Source: Dinghuibacter sp964544695 (GTDB lineage Bacteria; Bacteroidota; Bacteroidia; Chitinophagales; Chitinophagaceae). Taken from it: DNA of 13,542 nucleotides. Each line of letters begins with the position of its first letter. Position 1 is the first letter of the stretch. The stretch lies in the NCBI GenBank assembly GCA_964544695.1, contig CAZJDB010000167.1, forward strand, positions 1 through 13,542, read 5' to 3'. The position numbers and the translations under genes are program-made. The notes beneath the pieces are model-generated. The model was not told where the DNA came from. It saw only the letters and a program-made list of their open reading frames with translations, and searched no databases. Shown one piece after another: positions 1 to 7,123 of the stretch.

Positions 1-1448
1 GGTACCAACGTCCGCGACAACAAATAGGAAGCCATCATCGATACCACCACCGACAAGGCCATGGGCGTGAATAAATATTGCGAAGGACCCGTGAGCAATA
101 CCACGGGGAAGAATACGATACAAATGGCGAGGGTCGCCATCAGCGCGGGCACCGCAATTTCCTGGGCCCCCGTAAGAATGGCGATGGTCAATGGCCGCCC
201 GAGATGACGGTTGCGCTCGATGTTTTCCACCTCCACCGTGGCGTCGTCCACCAGCATGCCCACGGCCAGCGAAAGGCCGCCCAGGGTCATGATGTTGAGG
301 GTGTTCCCCGTCAGCTTCAGGACGATGATCGCCACCAGGATGGACAAGGGGATGGAGGTACACACCACGATCACGCTCCGCCAGTTCCCCAGGAAAAACA
401 GGATCATCAGGGACACCAGGATGGACGCGGCGACCGCTTCGTGCAGCACGCTCGTTATGGCGTCCTGGACGAACACCGACTGGTCGAAGTCCACGCTCAG
501 TTCCAGACCCTGGGGCGCCGTTTCCTGGATTTGTGGAATCAACTTTTTTGCGGCCTCGACGACCATCAGCGTCGAGGCATCCGCTTTCTTTAAAATCGTC
601 AGGTAAGCCGCGCGCCGCCGGTCCACGCGCACCACGTTTTCCTGGTCGGCAAACCCGTCGTAGACGCGGGACACTTCACCCATGCGCACGACTTCCCCGT
701 TGACGGTCTTCACCGGGATGTCGCTGAACTGGCTCACCAGGTCAGGGCTGGAATTCATCGTAATGTTGTATTCGCGCGTGCCCATGCGCGCCGTGCCCGC
801 GGGGACGATGATGTTGGAGGTTTGCAGGGCGTTCACCACATCCAGGGAGGACAGGCCTTTGGCATTGGCGGCGCGGGGATCCACGTCCACCACGATCTCC
901 CGTTGCTTCCCGCCGAAGGGCGCGGGCGTCGCCAGGCCGGGGATCGTGAACAGGCGGATGCGGATGAAGTTCAGGCCGTAGTCGAATATCTTATCCTCGG
1001 GAAGGTTCTTGCTCTTCATGGTCAACTGGGCCACGGGGAGGTTGGAGGCATTGAACTGTAGGATGGTGGGCGGCGTCATGCCCGGGGGCAGGATGCGCAG
1101 GGTCGTCCCCGCGGTGGCCGACATCTGTGCGATGGCGGCGCCGATATCGGTCCCCTTTTGGAAATAAATCCTTAGGATTCCTATACCCGGCTGGGATACG
1201 GACTCGATCCGTTCCACGCCGTTCACCGAAGTGGAAATCCCGCGCTCGGAAATCAGCACCACGCGCCTTTCCATATCGGCGGCCGAAAGGCCGGGATAGC
1301 TCCAAACCTCGCTCACCACGGGGATATCGATCACCGGGAAGATGTCCACGTTCATGGATTTGATGGACAAAATCCCCATGATTAGGATAAAAAGGGCCAT
1401 GACCCCTACGGAGTATGGCCTTCTGAGGGCCAATCTAACGATCCACAT
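1..1448 (-). CDS. RND-family efflux pump permease (N-terminal part, cut by window edge)
   Basis: Inner-membrane proton-driven pump of the AcrB/ACR_tran family, which exports drugs or other toxic compounds through a tripartite complex with a periplasmic adaptor and a TolC-like channel. About 482 of roughly 1,050 expected residues are present. Translation from the ATG at 1448 gives the family start MWIVRLALRRPY, TM1 at about residues 13-32, then DIFPVIDIPVV and the periplasmic porter region. A TM cluster begins near residue 330. It holds VGMLVDDATVEVENIER, in which D401 and D402 match the proton-relay pair of AcrB (D407/D408). The C-terminal half lies beyond the left edge. The start is 9 bases after the TetR stop, so the two are almost certainly cotranscribed and the pump is probably under TetR control. 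No adaptor gene lies upstream, so one may follow outside the window. The substrate is unknown. Confidence 0.93.
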   Translation of the reverse strand, partial: MWIVRLALRRPYSVGVMALFILIMGILSIKSMNVDIFPVIDIPVVSEVWSYPGLSAADMERRVVLISERGISTSVNGVERIESVSQPGIGILRIYFQKGTDIGAAIAQMSATAGTTLRILPPGMTPPTILQFNASNLPVAQLTMKSKNLPEDKIFDYGLNFIRIRLFTIPGLATPAPFGGKQREIVVDVDPRAANAKGLSSLDVVNALQTSNIIVPAGTARMGTREYNITMNSSPDLVSQFSDIPVKTVNGEVVRMGEVSRVYDGFADQENVVRVDRRRAAYLTILKKADASTLMVVEAAKKLIPQIQETAPQGLELSVDFDQSVFVQDAITSVLHEAVAASILVSLMILFFLGNWRSVIVVCTSIPLSILVAIIVLKLTGNTLNIMTLGGLSLAVGMLVDDATVEVENIERNRHLGRPLTIAILTGAQEIAVPALMATLAICIVFFPVVLLTGPSQYLFTPMALSVVVSMMASYLLSRTLV

Positions 1449-1457
1449 AGAATGTAA

Positions 1458-2015
1458 TTAAAATTGGGCAAGCACATCGATCACCGCCCGGCGCGCTTCT
1501 TCAACAGGCCAGAGCTCCTGATAGATCTGGCATTGTAAGGTTGCCCCGTCGAAAAGCAGGAAAACGGTACTGGTTACGTCTTTCTTTTTAATCTCTGGTA
1601 TACTCTCGATCCTTTCTACTAAATCCTGAAAATACTTTCGTTGTCTTTCCTTATTGGCTACCGCCTGCCGGTGGAGCTTGGTGCCCCTTTGCGGCATTTC
1701 ATTGAGGATACGCGTGGAACTACATCCCGCAAAATTGTTTTCCTCCATGAACCGCGCGCGGTATTCGAATACCCAAATCAACTCCTTCCTGGGATCATCG
1801 AAGGCCTTGAGGCCCCGGAACCAGATTTCGGATCGCTCCTTCAAATAGGCAACCCCGAGGTCTTCCTTGGAGGGGAAGTTGTAATAAAGGCTCGCCTTGG
1901 CGATACCCGCTTCCTCGATGATTTGATTGATCCCGGTCTGGTTATATCCCTGGCTCAAAAAAAGTCGGCTGGCAGTCGCTAGAATCTGATCCCGTACTGA
2001 GGGTTCCGCATGCAT
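1458..2015 (-). CDS. TetR/AcrR-family transcriptional repressor
   Basis: A 185-residue DNA-binding repressor with the usual TetR layout. The helix-turn-helix is at about residues 8-54: VRDQILATASRLFLSQGY, then GINQIIEEAGIAKASLYYNF and PSKEDL. An all-helical ligand domain follows. Residues 97-98 are the GC pair of the NemR/YxaF-like branch. In E. coli NemR, as I recall its sequence, that Cys is the redox-sensing C106. The pump gene starts 9 bases downstream, so this is the likely local repressor of the pump and of itself, acting at the dyad at 2034-2057. I chose the ATG at 2015 because homologues begin a few residues before VRDxIL and because the -7 box and dyad lie just upstream of it. An in-frame ATG at 2066 overlaps the reductase stop as ATGA and would add 17 atypical residues. 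The family call is firm; the start is less so. Confidence 0.9.
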   Translation of the reverse strand: MHAEPSVRDQILATASRLFLSQGYNQTGINQIIEEAGIAKASLYYNFPSKEDLGVAYLKERSEIWFRGLKAFDDPRKELIWVFEYRARFMEENNFAGCSSTRILNEMPQRGTKLHRQAVANKERQRKYFQDLVERIESIPEIKKKDVTSTVFLLFDGATLQCQIYQELWPVEEARRAVIDVLAQF

Positions 2016-2022
2016 GATGGAG

Positions 2023-2030
2023 CAAAGGTA
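2023..2030 (-). promoter_or_regulatory. Bacteroidota -7 box (TACCTTTG) of the TetR-pump operon
   Basis: TACCTTTG fits the Bacteroidota -7 consensus TAnnTTTG at every fixed base. It ends 7 bases before the ATG at 2015, which predicts a leader of only a few bases. I saw no TTG-type -33 element at the usual 19-21 base spacing; that position falls inside the dyad at 2034-2057. The promoter is therefore supported by one element only. Confidence 0.45.
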
Positions 2031-2033
2031 ATA

Positions 2034-2057
2034 GGTATTCAGACAAGTCTGTCTACC
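2034..2057. promoter_or_regulatory. Inverted repeat, probable TetR operator
   Basis: A two-part dyad centred at 2045.5. The inner arms CAGAC and GTCTG flank AA, and the outer arms GGTA and TACC are each separated from them by two unpaired bases. In total 9 of 12 base pairs are symmetric. It lies between the aldo/keto reductase stop and the TetR start, immediately upstream of a -7 box, where a bound repressor would block RNA polymerase. No T-run follows in either direction, so a terminator is unlikely. AGAC/GTCT half-sites are common among TetR operators, NemR included. That the adjacent TetR binds here is inference. Confidence 0.6.
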
Positions 2058-2062
2058 ACTCA

Positions 2063-2911
2063 TCATTTTTTCACGGCACTGAGGGCGTTGAGGCGCTCCA
2101 ACTGGTTGGCATTCAGTTTCAAATGTACGGCGCCCAGGTTCTCTTCGAGGTGCGCCACCTTCGAGGTACCGGGTATCAATAAGATATTGGGCGAATGGTG
2201 GTACAGCCACGCCAAAGCCACCTGGTTGGGGCTGGCTTCCAATTCCTTGGCAACTTCTTTCAAGACATGTATGGCCTCCACATTACCGGCATTCAGGGGG
2301 TACCAGGGAATGAAAGCGATTCCATGGGCGGCGGTATATTTCAATTCGGCTTCCCAGTGGCGGTAATCCACGCTGTATTTATTCTGGACGGAGACGATCT
2401 TCACGTATTTTTCGGCGGCCTGTATCTCGGCTACGCTCACCTCGGATAAGCCCACGTGCCGGATAAAGCCGTTTTCCTGGGCATCCTGCAGGAAGGACAT
2501 GGTTTCCTCGAAAGGCACCTTGGCGTCGATACGGTGGAGTTGATACAGATCGATCTGGTCCACCTTCAAACGGTCCAGGCTCCCCTCAAGGGCTTCGCGC
2601 AGGTGTTTGGCGCTCCCGTCCTGGTGCCATTGACTGGGACCTGGTCGCGTCAGGCCGCCTTTGGTAGCAATGACCAGACCCTCGCTATACGGATACAAAG
2701 CTTCCGCGATCAGGGATTCGGAAACCTTGGGTCCGTAGCTGTCCGCGGTATCGATGAAATCGACCCCCAGCTCCGCCGCCCTTTGCAGGACGCGTATGGC
2801 TTGATCGTGATCTTTCGGGGGGCCCCAAATGCCATCCCCGGTGATGCGCATGGCGCCGTAGCCCATACGATGGACGGTCAGGTCCCCGCCGATGGTGAAG
2901 GTGTTACTCAT
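2063..2911 (-). CDS. Aldo/keto reductase, YdbC/PdxI-like
   Basis: A 282-residue cytosolic NAD(P)H-dependent carbonyl reductase with a TIM-barrel fold. The catalytic tetrad is visible as D54 and Y59 (in DTADSYG), K84 (in IATKGG) and H126 (in LYQLHR). The late IPGTSKVAHLEENLGA segment contacts the cofactor in this superfamily. The N-terminus (MSNTFTIGGDLTVHRMGYGAM) and ALYPYSEGLVIATK resemble E. coli YdbC, later named PdxI, a pyridoxal reductase, as I recall its sequence. The substrate here is not proven. The start at 2911 fits the N-termini of homologues. A further upstream ATG at 2983 would overlap the TMEM175 gene and add 24 unrelated residues. A -7 box lies 4 bases before the ATG. The gene sits 64 bases after the channel gene and 47 bases before the TetR gene, all on one strand, so it may be cotranscribed with the repressor and pump. 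Confidence 0.92.
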   Translation of the reverse strand: MSNTFTIGGDLTVHRMGYGAMRITGDGIWGPPKDHDQAIRVLQRAAELGVDFIDTADSYGPKVSESLIAEALYPYSEGLVIATKGGLTRPGPSQWHQDGSAKHLREALEGSLDRLKVDQIDLYQLHRIDAKVPFEETMSFLQDAQENGFIRHVGLSEVSVAEIQAAEKYVKIVSVQNKYSVDYRHWEAELKYTAAHGIAFIPWYPLNAGNVEAIHVLKEVAKELEASPNQVALAWLYHHSPNILLIPGTSKVAHLEENLGAVHLKLNANQLERLNALSAVKK

Positions 2912-2915
2912 GCCG

Positions 2916-2923
2916 CAAATGTA
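2916..2923 (-). promoter_or_regulatory. Bacteroidota -7 box (TACATTTG) before the aldo/keto reductase
   Basis: TACATTTG matches TAnnTTTG fully and ends 4 bases before the ATG at 2911. With the usual distance from the box to the start of transcription, the mRNA would begin at or within a base or two of the start codon, making it leaderless. No convincing -33 TTG was found at normal spacing. Confidence 0.4.
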
Positions 2924-2975
2924 GAAACCTTTTCGGAGCCTCAGGTTGTCGAATTCAAACCAAAGATTGCAATAT

Positions 2976-3596
2976 TCAAACATGCCGCTTCCGCTTGCGC
3001 CGCTGCTGGATGGCGGCGATCAGGGCTATAACCGGGAACGCCCACAGCGCCCGGTACAATCCCAGGAGCGCCACGATGGCCGCGGCCAGGAATACCAGGC
3101 CCGGAAACAGTCCCTGCCACTTCATCTTGCGGCTATAGGGGGGATCCGCGAACTTGTACTTCAGCGTCATACGAAGCATCCAATAATAGCTCAGGTAGCA
3201 AAACGCGAGGTTCAGGAAGAAGACCCCCTGTGCCAGGAAAGGCGGATTGTTTGTGTCCAGGCCGAAGGAAATCGACAGGGGCAGCACCATTATGGTCAGC
3301 AGGAAATACAGGTTGATCTTGACCAGCCGGTTATTGTAATTATGCACGTAACGGTACAGTTCGTGATGCCGGAGCCAGAGGTTCCCGATGGACAGGAAAC
3401 AAATGAGCATCCCCAGCAGGGACATGCCCGTTTGATGGCTGAAATGCTGAGGTAAATCGCTCCAGGTCGTTTTGACGCCCAAGGGAGTGATCTTGACTTC
3501 CAATATGAGCAGCGTGATGGCGATGGCGATGACCGCGTCGCTGAAGAAGGCAAGGCGGTCGACCTGGAACTGTAGGCGCTCTTCCGGTTCTTTCAC
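2976..3596 (-). CDS. TMEM175-family (DUF1211) potassium channel
   Basis: A 206-residue integral membrane protein. Near the N-terminus it has the family hallmark RxxxFSD (R14, F18, S19, D20), followed by the TM1 segment AVIAIAITLLILEVK. In characterised bacterial TMEM175 proteins TM1 lines a leak-type potassium pore. Further hydrophobic helices lie at about residues 57-73, 93-111, 121-140, 165-182 and 184-198, giving the expected six-helix single repeat that assembles as a tetramer. The tail is basic (QQRRKRKRH). The start is GTG, and it overlaps the stop of the upstream DUF4251 gene as GTGA, which points to translational coupling. Family assignment is strong; ion selectivity and physiological role are not visible in the sequence. 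Confidence 0.9.
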   Translation of the reverse strand: MKEPEERLQFQVDRLAFFSDAVIAIAITLLILEVKITPLGVKTTWSDLPQHFSHQTGMSLLGMLICFLSIGNLWLRHHELYRYVHNYNNRLVKINLYFLLTIMVLPLSISFGLDTNNPPFLAQGVFFLNLAFCYLSYYWMLRMTLKYKFADPPYSRKMKWQGLFPGLVFLAAAIVALLGLYRALWAFPVIALIAAIQQRRKRKRHV

Positions 3597-4048
3597 CGGT
3601 GTTTCCTTTGGAGGATGATCCCATTAAACCCAATGGCCTGGCGATTGATGGAAGTTACCTGCAGGTTGGCGTACCCATCCGTGCTGATGCTCATATACAT
3701 TTGCGTGACGTCCCCTCCATCGCTGAACTTGATGGCGATATTCCATCCGCCCTTTTTCCCCGCCGTCGCCGTATAGGTGAACTTAGTGGAAGTGAACTGG
3801 ATGCCGCCCCCTCCGCTGGGCGGAGGCGCGACATAGGCCCTGCCGTAATAGGGCAGGTCGGCGACGATGGTGTCTTTGGAAATTTTCAGATCGTAATAAC
3901 CCAGGGTGAGGTTTTTCGTCCTTCCTCCGAGAGGCAGGGCGGTCTGGGCCGAGAAAGCATAGTCCTGGGCCTTGATCATACCCGCCAGTTGATCACCCTT
4001 GATTTGCAGCGCCCCAATGGCGGCGAGCGCGATTAGGAGTATTTTCAT
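3593..4048 (-). CDS. Secreted DUF4251-domain protein
   Basis: A 151-residue small exported protein. Residues 1 to about 16 form a signal peptide (MKILLIALAAIGAL). The rest matches DUF4251, a Bacteroidota domain of unknown function: LPYYGRAYVAPP at about 65-76, GGIQFTSTKFTYT at 81-93, KKGGWNIAIKFSD at 98-110, and SISTDGYANLQVTSINRQAI at 120-139. The alternating hydrophobic pattern suggests a beta-rich periplasmic or surface protein. No lipobox cysteine is present; the protein has no cysteine at all. The start at 4048 is chosen because it begins the signal peptide; an earlier in-frame ATG at 4102 would place extra residues in front of it and overlap glpD. The gene overlaps the TMEM175 gene by four bases and is divergent from glpD across 27 AT-rich bases. 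No function is known. Confidence 0.85.
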   Translation of the reverse strand: MKILLIALAAIGALQIKGDQLAGMIKAQDYAFSAQTALPLGGRTKNLTLGYYDLKISKDTIVADLPYYGRAYVAPPPSGGGGIQFTSTKFTYTATAGKKGGWNIAIKFSDGGDVTQMYMSISTDGYANLQVTSINRQAIGFNGIILQRKHR

Positions 4049-4075
4049 ACGATTAAATATACTAAATTCCAGGCC

Positions 4076-5659
4076 ATGGATCGTTCCGACATGCTCAACC
4101 AACTGGATACCACCTGGGACGTCATGGTCATAGGGGGCGGAGCCACCGGGTTGGGCGTGGCCCTGGACAGCGCCTCCAGGGGATACCGGACCCTCCTGGC
4201 AGAACGCGACGACTTCGCCAAGGGCACTTCAAGCCGCTCTACCAAGCTGGTGCACGGAGGCGTGCGATACCTGCAGGAAGGCGACATTGGCCTGGTCCGC
4301 GAAGCGCTGTACGAGCGCGGGTTATTGTTCAAAAATGCCCCGCATCTCGTCCGAAAAGAGCACTTCATCATTCCCACCTATTCACGCCGGTCCCGGCTCT
4401 GGTACACCCTGGGCCTGATGGTCTATGACCTGCTTTCGGGGAGGGCCAGCTTCGGACCTTCGCGTCCCCTTTCGCGTGAAGAGGTCATCCGCCGCCTGCC
4501 CGGTATTCGCCGCGATGGCCTTCGCGGCGGGGTGGTCTACCTCGACGGACAGTTCGACGACGCGCGCCTGGCCATCAACCTGGCCCAGACCGCCGTCGAA
4601 CAAGGCGCCGTGGTCCTGAACCACTTCGGCGTGGATAGTCTCCTCAAGGACCAGCACGGCCGCGTCAACGGGGCCGTGGCGACGGACCATCAGACCGGGC
4701 GATCGTATTCCATCGCCGCCAGGGCAGTCGTCAACGCCACGGGCGTCTTCGTCGACGAAATCCTGCATATGGACAACCCCGCGGAGCCGCCGCAGGTCCG
4801 CCCCAGCCAGGGCGTCCACCTCGTGATGCCCGCTTCCTTTTTGGGCGGCAGCGACGCCATGATGATCCCCAAGACCGAAGACGGAAGGGTCCTCTTCGGC
4901 GTCCCCTGGGAAGGAAAGCTCCTCGTGGGCACCACCGATACGCCTCTGGACAGCCACAGCGCAGAGCCGCGGGCGCTCGCCTCTGAGGTATCTTTCATAT
5001 TGCGCACGGCGGGCCAGTACCTTGAAAAGACGCCCGTTGCCTCCGACGTTCTTTCCGTATTTGCCGGACTCCGCCCTTTGGCCGCTCCCCGCAACGGCGA
5101 CACCTCCACCAAGGAAATATCGCGCAGCCATAAAATCATACGGTCTCCTTCCGGTCTCGTGACGATCACGGGCGGGAAGTGGACGACCTACCGCCGGATG
5201 GCGCAGGATACCGTCGACGCGGTTATCAAGGTTGCCGGGCTGGAACCGCGTCGATGCGTGACGGCGTCGCTGCCGATCCACGGGTCCCCGGCAGTGGCGG
5301 CCCCGCCCGCCGCGACGCCCCCTGGCGACGCCCTCCCCGGCTACCTCGCCCTCTACGGCACCGACGGCCCCCTGATCGAGGCCCTGGCCGCCGAAAACCC
5401 CTCCTGGGCAAAGCCCCTCAACCCCCGCCTCCCTTTCACCGGAGCGCAAGTCATTTGGGCGGTGCGACAGGAAGGAGCCCTGACGGTAGAGGACGTGTTG
5501 GCCCGCAGGATCCGCGCCCTGTTCCTCGACGCCAGGGCCAGCATCGAGATGGTTGGCCCCGTGGCCGCCCTGATGGCCGGCGAACTGGGAAGGGACGGCC
5601 GTTGGGAAACCGAACAACTCGAAGCATTTACGGCATTGGCCAAAGGATACTTGCTATGA
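4076..5659 (+). CDS. glpD: Aerobic glycerol-3-phosphate dehydrogenase
   Basis: FAD-dependent enzyme that oxidises sn-glycerol-3-phosphate to dihydroxyacetone phosphate and passes electrons to membrane quinone. It is 527 residues long, normal for GlpD. The FAD Rossmann motif is GGGATG at 20-25. The family signature SSRSTKLVHGGVRYL spans 52-66, GVPWEG lies at 275-280 and GTTDTP at 285-290, GLRPL at 331-335, and ITGGKWTTYR at 364-373. The C-terminal DAO_C helical domain begins near 395. Between the two domains is a short Pro/Ala-rich stretch at about 403-418, possibly a flexible linker. The stop overlaps the glpK start as ATGA, so the two are translationally coupled. The first ATG of the frame is used; a second Met at residue 6 is also possible. 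I saw no glpR-type regulator gene nearby and no clear promoter in the 27 bases upstream. Confidence 0.97.
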   Translation: MDRSDMLNQLDTTWDVMVIGGGATGLGVALDSASRGYRTLLAERDDFAKGTSSRSTKLVHGGVRYLQEGDIGLVREALYERGLLFKNAPHLVRKEHFIIPTYSRRSRLWYTLGLMVYDLLSGRASFGPSRPLSREEVIRRLPGIRRDGLRGGVVYLDGQFDDARLAINLAQTAVEQGAVVLNHFGVDSLLKDQHGRVNGAVATDHQTGRSYSIAARAVVNATGVFVDEILHMDNPAEPPQVRPSQGVHLVMPASFLGGSDAMMIPKTEDGRVLFGVPWEGKLLVGTTDTPLDSHSAEPRALASEVSFILRTAGQYLEKTPVASDVLSVFAGLRPLAAPRNGDTSTKEISRSHKIIRSPSGLVTITGGKWTTYRRMAQDTVDAVIKVAGLEPRRCVTASLPIHGSPAVAAPPAATPPGDALPGYLALYGTDGPLIEALAAENPSWAKPLNPRLPFTGAQVIWAVRQEGALTVEDVLARRIRALFLDARASIEMVGPVAALMAGELGRDGRWETEQLEAFTALAKGYLL

Positions 5660-7116
5660 GTGAAAAATATATTTTAGCCCTCGACCAGGGCACTACGAGC
5701 TCCCGCGCCATCGTCTTCGATCGGGGCGGCAACATCGTTTCGGTCGCCCAAAAAGAATTCACCCAGCACTTCCCCCAGTCCGGGTGGGTGGAGCACGACC
5801 CCAACGAGATCTGGTCCACGCAGGCGGGCGTGGCCGCCGAGGCCATTGCGAAAGTAAAGGGTGCCACCATTGCCGCCATCGGCATCACCAACCAGCGCGA
5901 AACCACCCTGGTCTGGGACAGGGCCACGGGCCATCCCGTTTATCCTGCCATCGTCTGGCAGGACCGGAGAACGGCGGATGTCTGCCGCGCCATGGCTCCC
6001 CGGGAAGAAATGATCCGCGCCAAGACCGGCCTCGTCATCGACGCCTATTTTTCAGCTACGAAAGTCCAATGGATACTCGACAACGTTCCCGGCGCGAAAG
6101 AGCGCGCCCGGGCGGGCCAGCTCGCCTTCGGAACGGTAGACACGTGGCTGGTCTGGAACCTCACCGGAGGTATCCACGTCACGGATATGACCAATGCCTC
6201 CAGGACGATGCTGTTCAACATCAATACGCTCGATTGGGATGAGGAACTCCTGGAAATCTTCGGCGTTCCCCGGAGTATGTTACCCGATGTAAAAGCCTCA
6301 AGCGAGGTCTACGGTGAGACGACGCGCTTTGGCGCGGCAATACCCATCGCTGGCATGGCCGGTGACCAACAGGCCGCGCTGTTCGGGCAAATGTGCCTGA
6401 AGCCCGGCATGGTCAAGAATACGTACGGAACGGGTTGCTTCATGTTGATGAACATCGGTGAAAAGGCCCTCCTCTCCAAGGACAAGGTCCTCACCACGGT
6501 AGCCTGGAAGGTAGGCGGCAAGGTCGACTATGCCTTCGAAGGCAGCATCTTCATCGCGGGCGCCGTTGTGCAGTGGCTGAGGGACGGCCTGGGCATCATC
6601 CGATCCTCAGCCGAGGTGGAGGCCCTGGCGCGCCAGGTGGACAGCACCGAAGGCGTTTACTTCGTCCCCGCCTTCACGGGCCTGGGGACTCCTTATTGGA
6701 ATCCCTACGCCACGGGGATGATCGTGGGCATGACGCGAGGCACTAAAGCCGCGCACATCGCCCGTGCCGCCCTGGAATCCATCGCCTTCCAAACCGCCGA
6801 CGTACTTGGCGTCATGCAGTCCGCCGCGGGGACCCCTATCAGCGAATTGCGCGTGGACGGCGGCGCCACCGCCAACGACCTGCTCATGCAATTCCAGGCC
6901 GACGTCCTGCAAACGCGCGTCGTCCGCCCTACCATCACCGAAACCACCGCGCTGGGCGCTGCTTACCTGGCAGGGCTGGCCGTGGGCTATTGGAAGGATA
7001 CCGAAGAAATCGCGCACTTCTGGAAATCCGAACGGATCTTCACCCCAGGCGCGCCGATCCCCTCGGACGGGTGGCGAAACGCCGTGAATGCCTTACTTTC
7101 CTGGACCAAACACTAA
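5656..7116 (+). CDS. glpK: Glycerol kinase
   Basis: Cytosolic FGGY-family kinase that converts glycerol and ATP to sn-glycerol-3-phosphate, trapping glycerol and supplying GlpD. It is 486 residues, slightly shorter than the E. coli enzyme (about 500). Visible motifs are the phosphate-binding DQGTTSSR at 10-17, NQRETT at 79-84 (the glycerol-contacting Arg-Glu pair), AYFSATK at 130-136, GDQQAALFG at 237-245 with D237 in the place of the catalytic base, GTGCF at 258-262, and VDGGA at 400-404. The start is the ATG at 5656 that overlaps the glpD stop. The open frame continues upstream to 5179, but that part is only a shadow of glpD. glpF follows after 7 bases. The C-terminus ends soon after the last conserved helix, with little tail. 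Confidence 0.97.
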   Translation: MSEKYILALDQGTTSSRAIVFDRGGNIVSVAQKEFTQHFPQSGWVEHDPNEIWSTQAGVAAEAIAKVKGATIAAIGITNQRETTLVWDRATGHPVYPAIVWQDRRTADVCRAMAPREEMIRAKTGLVIDAYFSATKVQWILDNVPGAKERARAGQLAFGTVDTWLVWNLTGGIHVTDMTNASRTMLFNINTLDWDEELLEIFGVPRSMLPDVKASSEVYGETTRFGAAIPIAGMAGDQQAALFGQMCLKPGMVKNTYGTGCFMLMNIGEKALLSKDKVLTTVAWKVGGKVDYAFEGSIFIAGAVVQWLRDGLGIIRSSAEVEALARQVDSTEGVYFVPAFTGLGTPYWNPYATGMIVGMTRGTKAAHIARAALESIAFQTADVLGVMQSAAGTPISELRVDGGATANDLLMQFQADVLQTRVVRPTITETTALGAAYLAGLAVGYWKDTEEIAHFWKSERIFTPGAPIPSDGWRNAVNALLSWTKH

Positions 7117-7123
7117 CCACCAT

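Noticed and set aside
78..1363. Several plus-strand and minus-strand small frames in the first 1.4 kb
   Set aside because: All are shadows of the RND pump gene, whose minus-strand translation shows continuous family conservation from 1448 to the edge.
4382..5617. 411-codon open frame antisense to glpD
   Set aside because: The protein is Gly/Arg/Asp-rich with no family features and lies wholly opposite glpD; long antisense frames are expected in GC-rich coding DNA.
5179..5655. N-terminal extension of the glpK frame
   Set aside because: The Pro/Arg-rich translation is glpD read in another frame; GlpK homologues start at the ATG at 5656, which overlaps the glpD stop.
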